Shown: positions 7,579-17,915 of the stretch, in pieces
Layout: every line of letters begins with the position of its first letter
Position numbering within the stretch: position 1 is the stretch's first letter
Origin: Micrococcaceae bacterium RIT 802
Lineage (GTDB): Bacteria > Actinomycetota > Actinomycetes > Actinomycetales > Micrococcaceae
NCBI GenBank assembly: GCA_016892645.1
Contig: JAFEMX010000023.1
Span: 1-41,491, forward strand
Direction of reading: 5' to 3'
Length of the DNA stretch: 41,491 nt
Program-made: the position numbers and the translations under genes
Notes under the pieces: generated by a model
Databases searched by the model: none
What the model was told of the DNA's origin: nothing
Seen by the model: only the letters and a program-made list of their open reading frames with translations

Positions 7579-8523
7579 TCAGGACCTCGCCGCGGCTGTC
7601 TGCGTGGTGGCCACCGATGCCGGGTCGGCCCAGGCGCGGGCCACCTTCAGCGCGTCGAGGGTCCCCTCGACGTCGTGCACCCGCACGCACCACGCGCCGG
7701 CCACTGCGGCCAGGGCGCTCGTGGCGGCGGTGGCCACGTCGCGTTCGTTCGGCGCCGCGGGCTTGCCGCCCTCGGTGAGCAACGAGCCCAGGAACCGTTT
7801 GCGGGAGGTGCCGATGAGGACCTTGTGTCCGAGTGCCTTGAGCTCGGGGATCGCCCGAAGCAGCGCCCAGTTGTGCTCGGGGTCCTTGGCGAAACCCAGT
7901 CCCGGGTCGAGGATGATCTGCTCGCTGGCGACGCCCGCGGCGGTGAAGGTGTCCCGCAGACCCTTCAGCTCCCCTAGGACCTCGGCGACGACGTCGTCGT
8001 AGTTGGCCTCGGTGATCATGGACTTCTGGTCGCCCCGGCGGTGCATCAGCACGTAGGGGACCTTGAATTCGGCCACCAGCCCCGGCATGTCCGGCTCGTG
8101 GGTCAGGCCGGAGACGTCGTTGACGATGTGGGCGCCGGCCTCGAGGGCGGCACGTGCCGTGGAGGTGTGCATCGTGTCGACCGAGACGATGGCCCCGGCC
8201 TTGACCAGGGTGGCGACGACCGGGACGATCCGTTCCCGCTCCTCGGCAGGATCCACGTAGTCGGCGCCGGGCCGGGTCGATTCGCCGCCGACGTCGATGA
8301 TGTCCGCGCCGGCATAGAGCATCCGCAGGCCGTGCTGGATGGCGTCGTCGGCCTTCAGGTACTTCCCGCCATCGCTGAAGGAGTCCTGGGTGACGTTGAG
8401 GATGCCCATGACCAGCGTACGGTCGGTGGGCAGGTCGCGGACGGTTTTCGGGGTCTTGACGGCACGGACGACGGGCAGGGGCGAAGTGGCGGGTCCGGTT
8501 CCGGGGACTGCTCCGAGGGACAT
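7579..8523 (-). CDS. folP: Dihydropteroate synthase
   Basis: 314 aa. FolP condenses hydroxymethyl-dihydropterin pyrophosphate with p-aminobenzoate to dihydropteroate and is the sulfonamide target. The TIM-barrel signatures are all present: MGILNVTQDSFSDGGK (39-54), GADIIDVGGESTRPGA (72-87), SVDTMH, HIVNDVSG, DPGLGFAKDPEHN and IGTSRKRF, the last carrying the catalytic Lys/Arg/Ser cluster. An N-terminal extension of about 30 residues precedes the barrel. It starts 6 bp after folE and is followed 2 bp later by folB. Confidence 0.96.
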   Translation of the reverse strand: MSLGAVPGTGPATSPLPVVRAVKTPKTVRDLPTDRTLVMGILNVTQDSFSDGGKYLKADDAIQHGLRMLYAGADIIDVGGESTRPGADYVDPAEERERIVPVVATLVKAGAIVSVDTMHTSTARAALEAGAHIVNDVSGLTHEPDMPGLVAEFKVPYVLMHRRGDQKSMITEANYDDVVAEVLGELKGLRDTFTAAGVASEQIILDPGLGFAKDPEHNWALLRAIPELKALGHKVLIGTSRKRFLGSLLTEGGKPAAPNERDVATAATSALAAVAGAWCVRVHDVEGTLDALKVARAWADPASVATTQTAAARS

Positions 8524-8529
8524 GGTGAC

Positions 8530-9141
8530 CTACTTTCCGAGAATGAGGCTCATGGCCTCTGAGCGCGTTGCCGGTTCACGCAGTTGGCCGCGCACGGCGC
8601 TGGTGACGGTCTTGGCGCCGGGTTTCCGCACGCCGCGCATGGACATGCACATGTGTTCGCATTCGACGACGACGATGGCCCCACGTGGCTGGAGGTGCTC
8701 CATGAGGGCCATGACGATCTGGGTGGTCAGGCGTTCCTGGACCTGGGGGCGGCGCGCGTAGAGCTCCACCAGCCGGGCCAGCTTGCTCAGCCCGGTGACC
8801 TTGCCGTCCCGCCCGGGGATGTATCCGATGTGCGCACTGCCATGGAACGGAACCAGGTGGTGTTCGCACGTCGAGTAGAACGGGATGTCCTTGACCAGCA
8901 CCAGTTCGTCGTGGTCGATGTCGAACGTGGTGGAGAGCAGCTCCGCCGGGTCCTGGTGCAGGCCCGCGAAGAACTCGGTGTAGGCCTTGGCGACCCGTTT
9001 CGGGGTCTCCACCAGCCCATCGCGATCGGGGTCTTCGCCGATGGCCTCGAGGATCTCACGCACCGCACGGGCGATGCGTTCCTGGTCCACGGGACTGGCG
9101 GATCCGGACACGACGGTGTCCTCTTCATCAAAGGTGCTCAC
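8530..9141 (-). CDS. folE: GTP cyclohydrolase I
   Basis: 203 aa, first enzyme of pterin/folate synthesis: GTP to dihydroneopterin triphosphate. The zinc-binding [12 protein letters not shown] and the later [12 protein letters not shown] carry the ligand cysteines and histidine; [21 protein letters not shown] and [12 protein letters not shown] are the classic family signatures. The GTG at 9141 (MSTFDEED) is the best start because similarity ends there. A minus-strand TAGGAT box lies 7 nt upstream, overlapping a weak AGGATCGG ribosome-site-like sequence, so both leaderless and leadered translation are possible. The gene lies 25 bp after ftsH. Confidence 0.95.
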   Translation of the reverse strand: MSTFDEEDTVVSGSASPVDQERIARAVREILEAIGEDPDRDGLVETPKRVAKAYTEFFAGLHQDPAELLSTTFDIDHDELVLVKDIPFYSTCEHHLVPFHGSAHIGYIPGRDGKVTGLSKLARLVELYARRPQVQERLTTQIVMALMEHLQPRGAIVVVECEHMCMSMRGVRKPGAKTVTSAVRGQLREPATRSEAMSLILGK

Positions 9142-9148
9142 AGTTCCG

Positions 9149-9154
9149 ATCCTA
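9149..9154 (-). promoter_or_regulatory. Possible -10 box before folE
   Basis: TAGGAT on the minus strand, 7 nt before the GTG of folE. The same bases could act as a Shine-Dalgarno-like AGGAT, so this is weaker than the other leaderless candidates. It would allow folate genes to be expressed apart from ftsH. Confidence 0.3.
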
Positions 9155-9166
9155 GCTTGCGCCGGG

Positions 9167-11293
<2,127 letters not shown>

Positions 11294-11298
11294 GCGTT

Positions 11299-11313
11299 GG
11301 GGGCCCGACCCCC
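11299..11313 (-). promoter_or_regulatory. GC hairpin between Shine-Dalgarno and ftsH start
   Basis: On the mRNA, GGAGGG (11316-11321) is followed by AT, then GGGGG-TCGGG-CCCCC (11299-11313), then AACGC and the ftsH ATG. The linear spacing is 22 nt, too long for initiation, but folding of the 5-bp stem leaves 7 nt. An ATG directly after GGAGGG (11315) is out of frame with ftsH. Confidence 0.45.
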
Positions 11314-11352
11314 ATCCCTCCTGGTCGCGGACGACGAGGCGCCCGGATGTTT

Positions 11353-11392
11353 CGTGAGTACCACCATCAGTACACCCTCGTCCCTACTCACG
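11353..11392. promoter_or_regulatory. 8-bp inverted repeat in the hpt-ftsH intergenic region
   Basis: CGTGAGTA (11353-11360) and TACTCACG (11385-11392) are perfect reverse complements with a 24-bp spacer, so the arm centres are 32 bp (about three helical turns) apart. It lies 60-100 bp upstream of the ftsH start in the only sizeable gap (153 bp) of this part of the operon. It may be a pair of operator half-sites for an ftsH promoter or a weak hpt terminator stem; no T-run is present. Confidence 0.35.
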
Positions 11393-11446
11393 CTTGAGCG
11401 CGCCGGGGAGTTCCCCTGATGGCGTAAGGATCCCGCCGCCGTCGTG

Positions 11447-11998
11447 CTAGGCGTAGACGTGGGGGGCCAGCGTGCCGATGAAGTCCAGGTTGCGGTACTT
11501 CTCGTCGAAGTCCAGCCCGTAGCCGACCACGAATTCGTTGGGGATCTCCATGCCGACGTACTTCACGTCGATCTCGACCTTGGCGGCCTCGGGCTTGCGC
11601 AGCAGCGTGCAGATCTCCACCGACGCGGGGCCGCGGGACATGAGGTTGGCCTTGAGCCAGGACAGCGTCAGGCCGGAGTCGATGATGTCCTCGACGATCA
11701 GCACGTGCTTGCCCAGCAGGTCCGTGTCCAGGTCCTTGAGGATGCGCACCACACCGGAGGACTGGGTGCCGGAACCGTAGGAGGAGACGGCCATCCAGTC
11801 CATCGAGACGTGGGAGTGCAGCGCCCGCACGAGGTCGGCCATGACCATCACCGCGCCCTTGAGCACCCCGACGACGAGGATGTCGCGGCCGGCGTAGTCC
11901 GCGTCGATCCGGGCGGCCAGCTCGTTGATCTTCTCCTGGATTTCTTCCTTGGTGTACAGAACGTGTGCCAGGTCGGCGGTGACGTCGTTCGAATCCAC
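11447..11998 (-). CDS. hpt: Hypoxanthine-guanine phosphoribosyltransferase
   Basis: 183 aa purine-salvage enzyme converting hypoxanthine or guanine plus PRPP to IMP or GMP. The PRPP-binding signature VLIVEDIIDSGLTLSWL (about 107-123) has the conserved adjacent acidic pair, VVGVLKGAVMVMADL holds the early KG loop, and SSYGSGTQSSG is the flexible catalytic loop. The GTG at 11998 has GGAG about 6 nt upstream. It sits between tilS and ftsH, as in many Gram-positive genomes, 60 bp after tilS. Confidence 0.95.
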   Translation of the reverse strand: MDSNDVTADLAHVLYTKEEIQEKINELAARIDADYAGRDILVVGVLKGAVMVMADLVRALHSHVSMDWMAVSSYGSGTQSSGVVRILKDLDTDLLGKHVLIVEDIIDSGLTLSWLKANLMSRGPASVEICTLLRKPEAAKVEIDVKYVGMEIPNEFVVGYGLDFDEKYRNLDFIGTLAPHVYA

Positions 11999-12058
11999 GA
12001 ATGGCTCCTGTGCTCGGTTGTGCCTGCGCAGCGGCTCAGAGGGAGTGCGCCTGAGGGT

Positions 12059-13108
12059 TCAAGATTGCCATAGAGAGGCCGCCGGCGCAGAACCGGGACC
12101 GTCGATCGCGATCACCGCGCGGGCCGACCCGGGGTGCGTCCCGGCCCGGTGCCGGGTGGCGTGGGCGTGGCCGTCGAGCTGGATCGGCCCCGCCGATTTT
12201 CCGCCGTGGACCAGGCGGGCCAGGGCCTCGGTCCGCTCGAAATCCGGTGCCGGCGCGCCACAGAGCACGACGGCGGTGCGCAGCACCCGGGAGAGGATGG
12301 CACCATCGAGGGCGCGCAGGCCGGCCAGGTCCAGCACCACGGGGACCGATCCCGGGGCGGAGCGCAGCACCCGCGCCAGGGCCGCGTCGGCGACGTCGTC
12401 AAGGAAGTCGGCGTCCCGGCGGGCCAGCGTCGCGGTGCGGGCCAGCGCCTCGGCCAGGCCGGGGCCCAACACGTCGTCGAGGCCCGGGAGCAGCTCGCGG
12501 CGGATGCGGTTGCGCAGCACGGTGGTGTCGGCGTTCGTGGGATCGACCCAGTAGTCGAGCCCCTCATGGGCGCAGATGGCCTCCGTGTCCGTGCGCCGCA
12601 GGCCCAACAGCGGCCGCAGGTAGGGGCCGCGGGCGGCGGGCATGCCGGCCAGCGACCGGGTGCCCGAGCCGCGGGCCAGTCCCAGCAGCACCTGTTCGGC
12701 CTGGTCGTCGAGGGTGTGGCCGAGCAGGACGGCGTCGGCCGAGGTGTCGGCGAGCGCCCGTTCGAAGGCCGCGTAGCGGGCCGTGCGGGCGTGCGCCTCG
12801 GTCGCACCGGCCGGCTCGACCCGGCGGATGAGGACCGGGTCCAGGCCGAGTCCGCGCAGCTGTCCGGCGGCGGCCGACGCGACGTCGGCGCTGCCGGGCT
12901 GGAGTCCGTGGTCGACGACGATCGCCCCGGCCCGCAGTTTCCCCGCCCGGGACCAGAAGGCCGTGGCCGCCGCCAGGGCCAGGGAGTCGGCCCCGCCGCT
13001 GCAGGCGACCAGGACGACGGCCGGCCGGCCGGCCGGCGCCGTCGCCCGGACCGTGTCCAGCACGGCGCGGCGTGCCCGGGCCAGCTCCGGGGGCAGATGC
13101 CCGCCCAT
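12059..13108 (-). CDS. tilS: tRNA(Ile)-lysidine synthetase
   Basis: 349 aa. TilS joins lysine to C34 of the CAU-anticodon tRNA-Ile so that it reads AUA. The PP-loop ATP-pyrophosphatase motif is SGGADS (37-42); VVDHGLQPGS, GHTLDDQAEQVLL with RGSG, and the DPTNAD...LRNRIRRELLP segment are characteristic. It is of the shorter type lacking the extended C-terminal domains of E. coli TilS. The ATG at 13108 is 2 bp after the metalloprotease stop; longer upstream frames are shadows of that gene. Confidence 0.94.
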   Translation of the reverse strand: MGGHLPPELARARRAVLDTVRATAPAGRPAVVLVACSGGADSLALAAATAFWSRAGKLRAGAIVVDHGLQPGSADVASAAAGQLRGLGLDPVLIRRVEPAGATEAHARTARYAAFERALADTSADAVLLGHTLDDQAEQVLLGLARGSGTRSLAGMPAARGPYLRPLLGLRRTDTEAICAHEGLDYWVDPTNADTTVLRNRIRRELLPGLDDVLGPGLAEALARTATLARRDADFLDDVADAALARVLRSAPGSVPVVLDLAGLRALDGAILSRVLRTAVVLCGAPAPDFERTEALARLVHGGKSAGPIQLDGHAHATRHRAGTHPGSARAVIAIDGPGSAPAASLWQS

Positions 13109-13110
13109 GG

Positions 13111-14265
13111 CTAGGGTGCCGGGTGGGTGGCCACGCGGTCGATCCACTCGCGCGGGTGGTGGATCTCGTGTTCGGTGGGCAGGTTCTCCACCCGTTCCCA
13201 GACGGCGTTGAAACCCTCCATCCCGATCTCGCGGACGACGGCGTTCACGAAGCGCTGCCCGTCGCGGTACTGGCGCATCTTCGCCTCCAACCCGAGGAAC
13301 CGGCGGATCCACGTCTCCACGACGCCGCGGTTGCCGCCCCGGGCGTTGAAGCGCTGGCGGATGGTCTTCACGGTCGGCACGATCGAGGCGTCGACGGCGT
13401 CCATCACCACGTTGGCATGGCCCTCCAGCAACGACATGACGGCGGTCAGGTGGCTGAGCAGCGCCTGGCCCTCGGGATCCTGCAGCACCGAGAGCAGCCC
13501 GGTGGAAGACGGGGCCTCCGCATCGGCGCCCGCCGCCGTCGTGCCCTTCCGGCGCTTGGCGTTGATCGCGGCCATCGCGTCCTGTCCTGCCGCCTTGAGC
13601 CGCTCGGCCAGGCCGCCCGGGGCATCCAGCAACCCGCCGGTCATCTGCGCGATCGTGTCCTGCAGGTGGTCGCGCAGCCAGGGGGCGGCGGCGAACTGGA
13701 CGCGGTGGGTCTGCTCGTGCAGGCAGACCCACAACCTGAAGTCCTCCGGCTCCACGTGCAGTTCGCGCTCGATCTCCACGATGTTGGGGGCGACCAGGAG
13801 CAGCCGCCCGCCGGCGGGACCGCCGCCGAGCAGGCCGGCAAAGGGGTCGTACTGGCCCAGGACCTTGGAGGCGAGGAACGCCAGGATGCCGCCGAGTTCG
13901 ACGCCCGCTGCGCCACCTCCCACTGCCACCGTGGCGGGCGACATCTTCCCCTTCTGGGAGGCCACGAGCCGCTCCATGGCCGGGGCGAGCAGTCCCTGGT
14001 AGCTCTGCACGTTGGCACGCGCCCAGGTGCCGCGGTCCACGACCAGGACGGTGGAATCGCGCAGGTCGCGGGCGGCATCCAGGCCGGTGATGCGGTGGAC
14101 ATGTTCGACGGAGGCGTCGGCCTTGGCGCGCAGGTCCGCGACGACGACGCCGATCTGCCGTGCGGTGAGCTTCGGGCCGGGGCCGACGAGGCGTTCGGCG
14201 GTCCCGCCGGCGACGTCCCAGTTGATGAGCTGCGCGTTCGGGGCGGAAGTCTCCATGCCTCCCAT
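13111..14265 (-). CDS. Zinc-dependent metalloprotease, DUF2342 / F420-associated family
   Basis: 384 aa actinobacterial protein with a zincin-like motif HEQTH (183-187, in WVCLHEQTHRVQF) and a downstream glutamate in LLEGHANVVMDAVD that may be the third zinc ligand. It matches the family annotated as zinc-dependent metalloprotease or as an F420-biosynthesis-associated protein; substrate and role are unknown. Starts at GTG 14268, ATG 14265 or ATG 14256 are all possible; GGGAGG lies only 1 nt before the last, so I take 14265. It is between dacB (19 bp upstream) and tilS (2 bp downstream), a conserved order. Confidence 0.85.
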   Translation of the reverse strand: MGGMETSAPNAQLINWDVAGGTAERLVGPGPKLTARQIGVVVADLRAKADASVEHVHRITGLDAARDLRDSTVLVVDRGTWARANVQSYQGLLAPAMERLVASQKGKMSPATVAVGGGAAGVELGGILAFLASKVLGQYDPFAGLLGGGPAGGRLLLVAPNIVEIERELHVEPEDFRLWVCLHEQTHRVQFAAAPWLRDHLQDTIAQMTGGLLDAPGGLAERLKAAGQDAMAAINAKRRKGTTAAGADAEAPSSTGLLSVLQDPEGQALLSHLTAVMSLLEGHANVVMDAVDASIVPTVKTIRQRFNARGGNRGVVETWIRRFLGLEAKMRQYRDGQRFVNAVVREIGMEGFNAVWERVENLPTEHEIHHPREWIDRVATHPAP

Positions 14266-14283
14266 CACATCACGCGGTGGCCC

Positions 14284-15852
14284 CTAGGCGGTACAGCCGC
14301 ACCCGGCCAGCACGGCGGCGGCCCGGTCCAGCCCGGCCCGCGCCGGGTCCAGCGATCCGAACCCGTGCCCGAAGAAGGCGAAGGCCACCACGCGCCCGTC
14401 GGCGGTGACCGCCGTGCCGCTGAGCGTCGCGATGCCGGTCAGGGTCCCGGTTTTCGCGCGGATCTCCCCGCGGGTCGCCGCCGACGTCAGGCGGTGTTCC
14501 AACGTTCCGGTGGCCCCGGAGATCGGCAGCAGGTAGGACACGTCGCGCAGGTCCGGGTCCGCGGAGGTGGCCGCGGCACGGATGATCCCGGTGAGCTGGC
14601 GCGGGCTCAGGCGGTTGCGGTCGGACAGGCCCGAGGTGTCGGCCAGCGACAGGCCGGCCACGTCGACGCCCAGGCCGTCGGCCGTGGCCCGCAGCGTGTC
14701 GGTGGCCCCGCCGAAGGTGGCCGGGCGTCCCGCGGCGATGGCTGCCAGGCGGCCCATCGCCTCGGCCACGTAGTTGTCCGATTCCTCGCCCATGAAGGCC
14801 AGCTGGTCGACGATCGGGGCCGAGCGGACGACGGCGAGCCGTTCCGCGTCGGAGCCGGCCTCACCGCGCACGACATCGTCGGCGATGCCGATCCGCGGTG
14901 CCCGGGCATCCGCCGGGGCGGACGCGGATCCCGAGGCCCCGCCGGTGGACCCATCGGCCGCCGGCGGTGCCGAGGTCGCGGCATCGGCGGAGGCAGCGGT
15001 GGCGGCATCGGCCTTTTTCTGCTCGGCGGCCAGGGCCTTCCCGAGCGCGGTCCGGAACACGGTCGCGGCGGTCATCGCCGGGTCCTCCACCCGGGTGCTC
15101 TTCGGGTTCGCGTCCTTGCGCGCGCCGTACATGGCCAGCGGCTGGACGGCGGTGATGTTGGAGGTGGTCATCAGCGATTCGTCCCAGACGGGACTGAGCG
15201 CGGCCCCGGTGAAGAGGGTGTCGTCGAGCACCACCTGCAGTTCGGTCGTCGATCCCGCGGCGAAATGGCCGGAGTCGAACAAGGCGGTTGCGGTCTTCGC
15301 CGCGAGCGTTGCCAGCCCGGCGCGGCTGACGGTCGCCTCGGGTTCGGACGTGCCGGCACCGAGCAGCACATCCCCGCCGCCGACGAGCACCACCGTGTCA
15401 TCGGAGCCGAGCACCGCCGTCGTGGGCAAGGTGGTGTCCCCGCCGAGCTGCTTCAGCGCCGCGACCGCGGTGAGGATCTTCAGGTTCGACGCCGGGGCGC
15501 TGGCGCGGGTGCCGTGTCTGCTGTAGAGCTCCTGGCCGGTGGCGACGTCGGTGACCTCGGCCGTGAAGCCACCGCCCTTGGTCTTCGCGAAGGCGGCATC
15601 GAGCTTCTTCTTCAGGACCGCCGCCTCCGGCAGCTTCCCCTGCTCCCCCAGCGGTTCAAGCGCCGTCGCGCTGGCCGCCGCCACGCTGGGGGCCGCCACG
15701 CTGGGGGCCGCCGACGGGTCGTCGGGCGCGGGGGCCGACGCGGCGGGTGAGTGCAGGAACACGGGCACCAGGTTCAGCACGAGCACGCCCACGAGGGCCC
15801 CCAGCACCACGACCAGGAGCAGGGACGTGATCGTCCGCATCGCGCGTTTCAT
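14284..15852 (-). CDS. dacB: D-alanyl-D-alanine carboxypeptidase/endopeptidase (PBP4 family)
   Basis: 522 aa exported class-C penicillin-binding protein that trims or cleaves peptidoglycan peptides. A membrane anchor or uncleaved signal at 8-32 is followed by an Ala/Pro/Ser linker. The three active-site motifs are visible: SNLK (122-125, SxxK nucleophile), SDN in [12 protein letters not shown] (SxN), and KTGTL near the C-terminus (KTG). A roughly 45-residue Ala/Ser/Gly-rich low-complexity insertion lies between the SxxK and SxN motifs, shortly before GIADDVV. The ATG at 15852 has GAGGA about 8 nt upstream. It is divergent from ppa across 128 bp. Confidence 0.92.
   Translation of the reverse strand: MKRAMRTITSLLLVVVLGALVGVLVLNLVPVFLHSPAASAPAPDDPSAAPSVAAPSVAAASATALEPLGEQGKLPEAAVLKKKLDAAFAKTKGGGFTAEVTDVATGQELYSRHGTRASAPASNLKILTAVAALKQLGGDTTLPTTAVLGSDDTVVLVGGGDVLLGAGTSEPEATVSRAGLATLAAKTATALFDSGHFAAGSTTELQVVLDDTLFTGAALSPVWDESLMTTSNITAVQPLAMYGARKDANPKSTRVEDPAMTAATVFRTALGKALAAEQKKADAATAASADAATSAPPAADGSTGGASGSASAPADARAPRIGIADDVVRGEAGSDAERLAVVRSAPIVDQLAFMGEESDNYVAEAMGRLAAIAAGRPATFGGATDTLRATADGLGVDVAGLSLADTSGLSDRNRLSPRQLTGIIRAAATSADPDLRDVSYLLPISGATGTLEHRLTSAATRGEIRAKTGTLTGIATLSGTAVTADGRVVAFAFFGHGFGSLDPARAGLDRAAAVLAGCGCTA
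15682..15711. repeat. 15-bp tandem duplication inside dacB
   Basis: Two adjacent copies of a 15-bp unit (GGCCGCCACGCTGGG with the first base shared) encode the repeated Ala-Pro-Ser-Val-Ala in the linker after the membrane anchor. The frame is kept, so copy-number change would only lengthen or shorten the linker. Confidence 0.6.
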
Positions 15853-15890
15853 CGGCTTGTTCCTCAAGTAGTGGTTGCCCGGCGCCGCCA

Positions 15891-15896
15891 TATAGT
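15891..15896 (+). promoter_or_regulatory. Likely -10 box for ppa
   Basis: TATAGT lies about 85 bp before the ppa start in the 128-bp divergent dacB-ppa region. I see no -35 at normal spacing, so the assignment rests on the -10 alone. Confidence 0.35.
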
Positions 15897-15980
15897 CTGG
15901 GGGCAGCAGCTTTAAGCCTAGACGGCGCGCGGCCGATTTCCGTTCGGGGCCGCCCCACAGCACGAAAGTCGAGGACCCCC

Positions 15981-16508
15981 ATGAACCATGACGTCACCAT
16001 CGAGATCCCCACGGGATCGCGCGTCAAGTACGAGATCGACCACGAGACGCACCGCCTGCGGCTGGACCGCGTGCTGTTCACCTCCATGCAGTACCCGACG
16101 AACTACGGCTACTTCGAGGACACCCTTGGCGAGGACGGCGATCCGCTGGACGCGCTGGTCTTCCTGCCCGGCGTGGAGCTGATCCCCGGCGTGCTCGTCG
16201 AGTCCCGCCCGATCGGCGTGTTCAACATGACCGACGACGGCGGCGGCGACGCCAAGCTGGTCTGCGTCCCGGCCGACAAGCGCTTCGACCACATCCGCGA
16301 ACTCGAGGACCTCGACGAGTGGCTGGTCAAGGAGATCGAGCACTTCTTCACCCGGTACAAGGACCTGGAACCAGGCAAGTGGGTCAAGAACGAGGGCTGG
16401 GAGGGCCGCGAGGCCGCCGAGGCCGAGCTCGCCCGTTCCATCGAACGCTTCCAGAAGGTCGGCGAGGACACCGAAGAGGACCAGCCGCAGGGTCGCGACG
16501 TCGACTAG
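15981..16508 (+). CDS. ppa: Inorganic pyrophosphatase, family I
   Basis: 175 aa soluble Mg-dependent enzyme that hydrolyses pyrophosphate and so drives biosynthetic reactions. Characteristic segments: [27 protein letters not shown], the signature [10 protein letters not shown] (49-58) with metal-binding aspartates, and [12 protein letters not shown]. An acidic tail ([16 protein letters not shown]) ends the protein. GAGGA at 15971-15975 precedes the ATG by 5 nt. The next gene starts 13 bp downstream. Confidence 0.97.
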   Translation: MNHDVTIEIPTGSRVKYEIDHETHRLRLDRVLFTSMQYPTNYGYFEDTLGEDGDPLDALVFLPGVELIPGVLVESRPIGVFNMTDDGGGDAKLVCVPADKRFDHIRELEDLDEWLVKEIEHFFTRYKDLEPGKWVKNEGWEGREAAEAELARSIERFQKVGEDTEEDQPQGRDVD

Positions 16509-16521
16509 CAGTTCCCCCACC

Positions 16522-17256
16522 ATGTCCCCCACGCCACGCCCCGCACTGCTCCCGCTGACTCCGCTGGAGCAGCTGCGGGCTGGCCGGTTGCCGTCCCGGT
16601 TGGTGCGCCTGTTCATCGGGCTGACCTTCTTCGGGGTGGCCATGGGGGCCTTCGTCCGGGCCGGGCTCGGCGTGGCCCCCTGGGACGTCCTGCACCTGGG
16701 CCTGGCACGGCACATCCCGCTGAGCCTGGGCACGATCATCATCATCGTGGGCCTGCTGGTGCTGCTGGCCTGGATCCCGTTGCGCCAGTGGCCCGGCCTG
16801 GGCACGATCGCCAACGCCATCTGGATCGGCGTTTCCGCCGACTTCACGCTCTGGCTGCTCCCGGAGATCCACGGACTGGTGCTGCAGATTGCGGTGATCG
16901 TCGTCGCCTTGCTCGTCAACGGCCTCGGTGGCGCCCTGTACATCGGCAGCCAGTTCGGGGCCGGCCCGCGCGACGGGCTGATGACCGGCCTGCATCTGCG
17001 CACCGGTTGGAGCCTGCGCCTGATCCGCACCGGCATCGAGGTGACCGTGCTGGCCATCGGCTGGCTGCTGGGCGGGACCTTCGGCCTGGGGACCGTCGCC
17101 TACGCACTGCTCATCGGACCCTCGACGCAGTTCTTCCTGCGCTGGACGATCGTCGAGCTCACCCCGCCACCCCGAATCGGCAGCCGGGCCGCGGACCGGG
17201 CCACGACGCCCTGCCCCGATGACGGCACGACCCCGGAATCAACCGAAAACGGTTGA
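16522..17256 (+). CDS. YczE/YitT-type integral membrane protein
   Basis: 244 aa with about five to six membrane segments (for example LFIGLTFFGVAMGAFV, IIIIVGLLVLLAWI, IAVIVVALLVNGLGGALYIG, VTVLAIGWLLGGTFGLGTVAYALLIG). The conserved GLGVAPWDVLHLGL after helix 1 and the loop FGAGPRDGLMTGLHLRTGWS are typical of the YczE/YyaS/YitT group, whose transport or sensory role is unknown. Cytosolic, low-complexity C-terminal tail. It is 13 bp after ppa and its stop lies within the palindrome preceding the SatD-like gene. Confidence 0.8.
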   Translation: MSPTPRPALLPLTPLEQLRAGRLPSRLVRLFIGLTFFGVAMGAFVRAGLGVAPWDVLHLGLARHIPLSLGTIIIIVGLLVLLAWIPLRQWPGLGTIANAIWIGVSADFTLWLLPEIHGLVLQIAVIVVALLVNGLGGALYIGSQFGAGPRDGLMTGLHLRTGWSLRLIRTGIEVTVLAIGWLLGGTFGLGTVAYALLIGPSTQFFLRWTIVELTPPPRIGSRAADRATTPCPDDGTTPESTENG

Positions 17257-17257
17257 T
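17238..17257. promoter_or_regulatory. 8-bp perfect palindrome before the SatD-like gene
   Basis: ATCAACCG-AAAA-CGGTTGAT: two perfect 8-bp arms around AAAA, covering the YczE stop codon and ending 19 bp before the ATG at 17277. There is no downstream T-run, so an operator is more likely than a terminator. As the downstream gene carries a helix-turn-helix, autoregulation is a natural guess. Confidence 0.45.
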
Positions 17258-17276
17258 CGTCGGGCAGACTGGTGCC

Positions 17277-17915
17277 ATGTTCGTCCTCACCATCAACCAA
17301 CGGGATTCACGGGAGGCCGGGGACCGCGTCGAGGATCTGATCCGCGCCCTCGACCCCGTGCCGGCGCTGGTGCCCTTCCAGCGCTCCTTCGGCGACGAGG
17401 CCATCGGCGTGTTGGCCGACCCGACCCACGTCGTCGATGCAGCCCTGACCGCCCTGCGGCAACACCGTTGGCATGTCGGCATCGGGGTCGGACCCGTGCA
17501 ATTGCCGTTCCCGGCATCGATCAGCGACGCCGAGGGCTTCGGCCTGGTCTATGCCCGCCGTGCGGTGAACAGGGCGCAGAAGACCGGCGAACGCATTCCG
17601 TTGGCCATCGACGGGCCGGACGCCGACGTGGCCGCCGAGGCCGAGGCCATTGCCCGGCTCGTCGGGCAGATCGTCACCACGCGCACCGAGGCCGAGTGGT
17701 CGGTGCTGGACCTGATGATCCCCGGGGTCCGCGGCCAGCAGAAGGCCATTGCCGCCGAGTTGGGTATCACCACGCAAGCGGTGTCCAAGGCCGTGGTCCG
17801 CTCCAACTGGAACGAGGAGTGGGCCTGCCGTCCGGCCGTCGCGCGGCTGCTGTCCCTAGTCGCCGGCCCCGCCGAGCTTCCGGCAGCCGCCTATCCCTAC
17901 GCGCCCGGCCGGTGA
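17277..17915 (+). CDS. SatD-like protein with C-terminal helix-turn-helix
   Basis: 212 aa. The N-terminal half resembles the SatD family: LTINQRDSREAGDR near the start, RSFGDEAIGVL (36-46), WHVGIGVGPVQLP (65-77) and GFGLVYARRAVNRAQ (87-101). This spaced pattern (GDE, then GIG, then a nucleotide-pocket-like helix) recalls class III cyclase/GGDEF palm folds, but that is an inference. The C-terminus has a helix-turn-helix, QQKAIAAELGITTQAVSKAVV (about 154-174), so DNA binding is likely. The ATG at 17277 has CAGACT 6 nt upstream, a weak leaderless -10. The stop overlaps the HAD gene as GTGA. Function unknown; regulator is the best description. Confidence 0.65.
   Translation: MFVLTINQRDSREAGDRVEDLIRALDPVPALVPFQRSFGDEAIGVLADPTHVVDAALTALRQHRWHVGIGVGPVQLPFPASISDAEGFGLVYARRAVNRAQKTGERIPLAIDGPDADVAAEAEAIARLVGQIVTTRTEAEWSVLDLMIPGVRGQQKAIAAELGITTQAVSKAVVRSNWNEEWACRPAVARLLSLVAGPAELPAAAYPYAPGR

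Noticed and set aside
13072-15750. Plus-strand 892-aa open frame antisense to the metalloprotease and dacB
   Set aside because: Arg/Gly/Ala-rich shadow; both minus-strand genes have intact active-site motifs.
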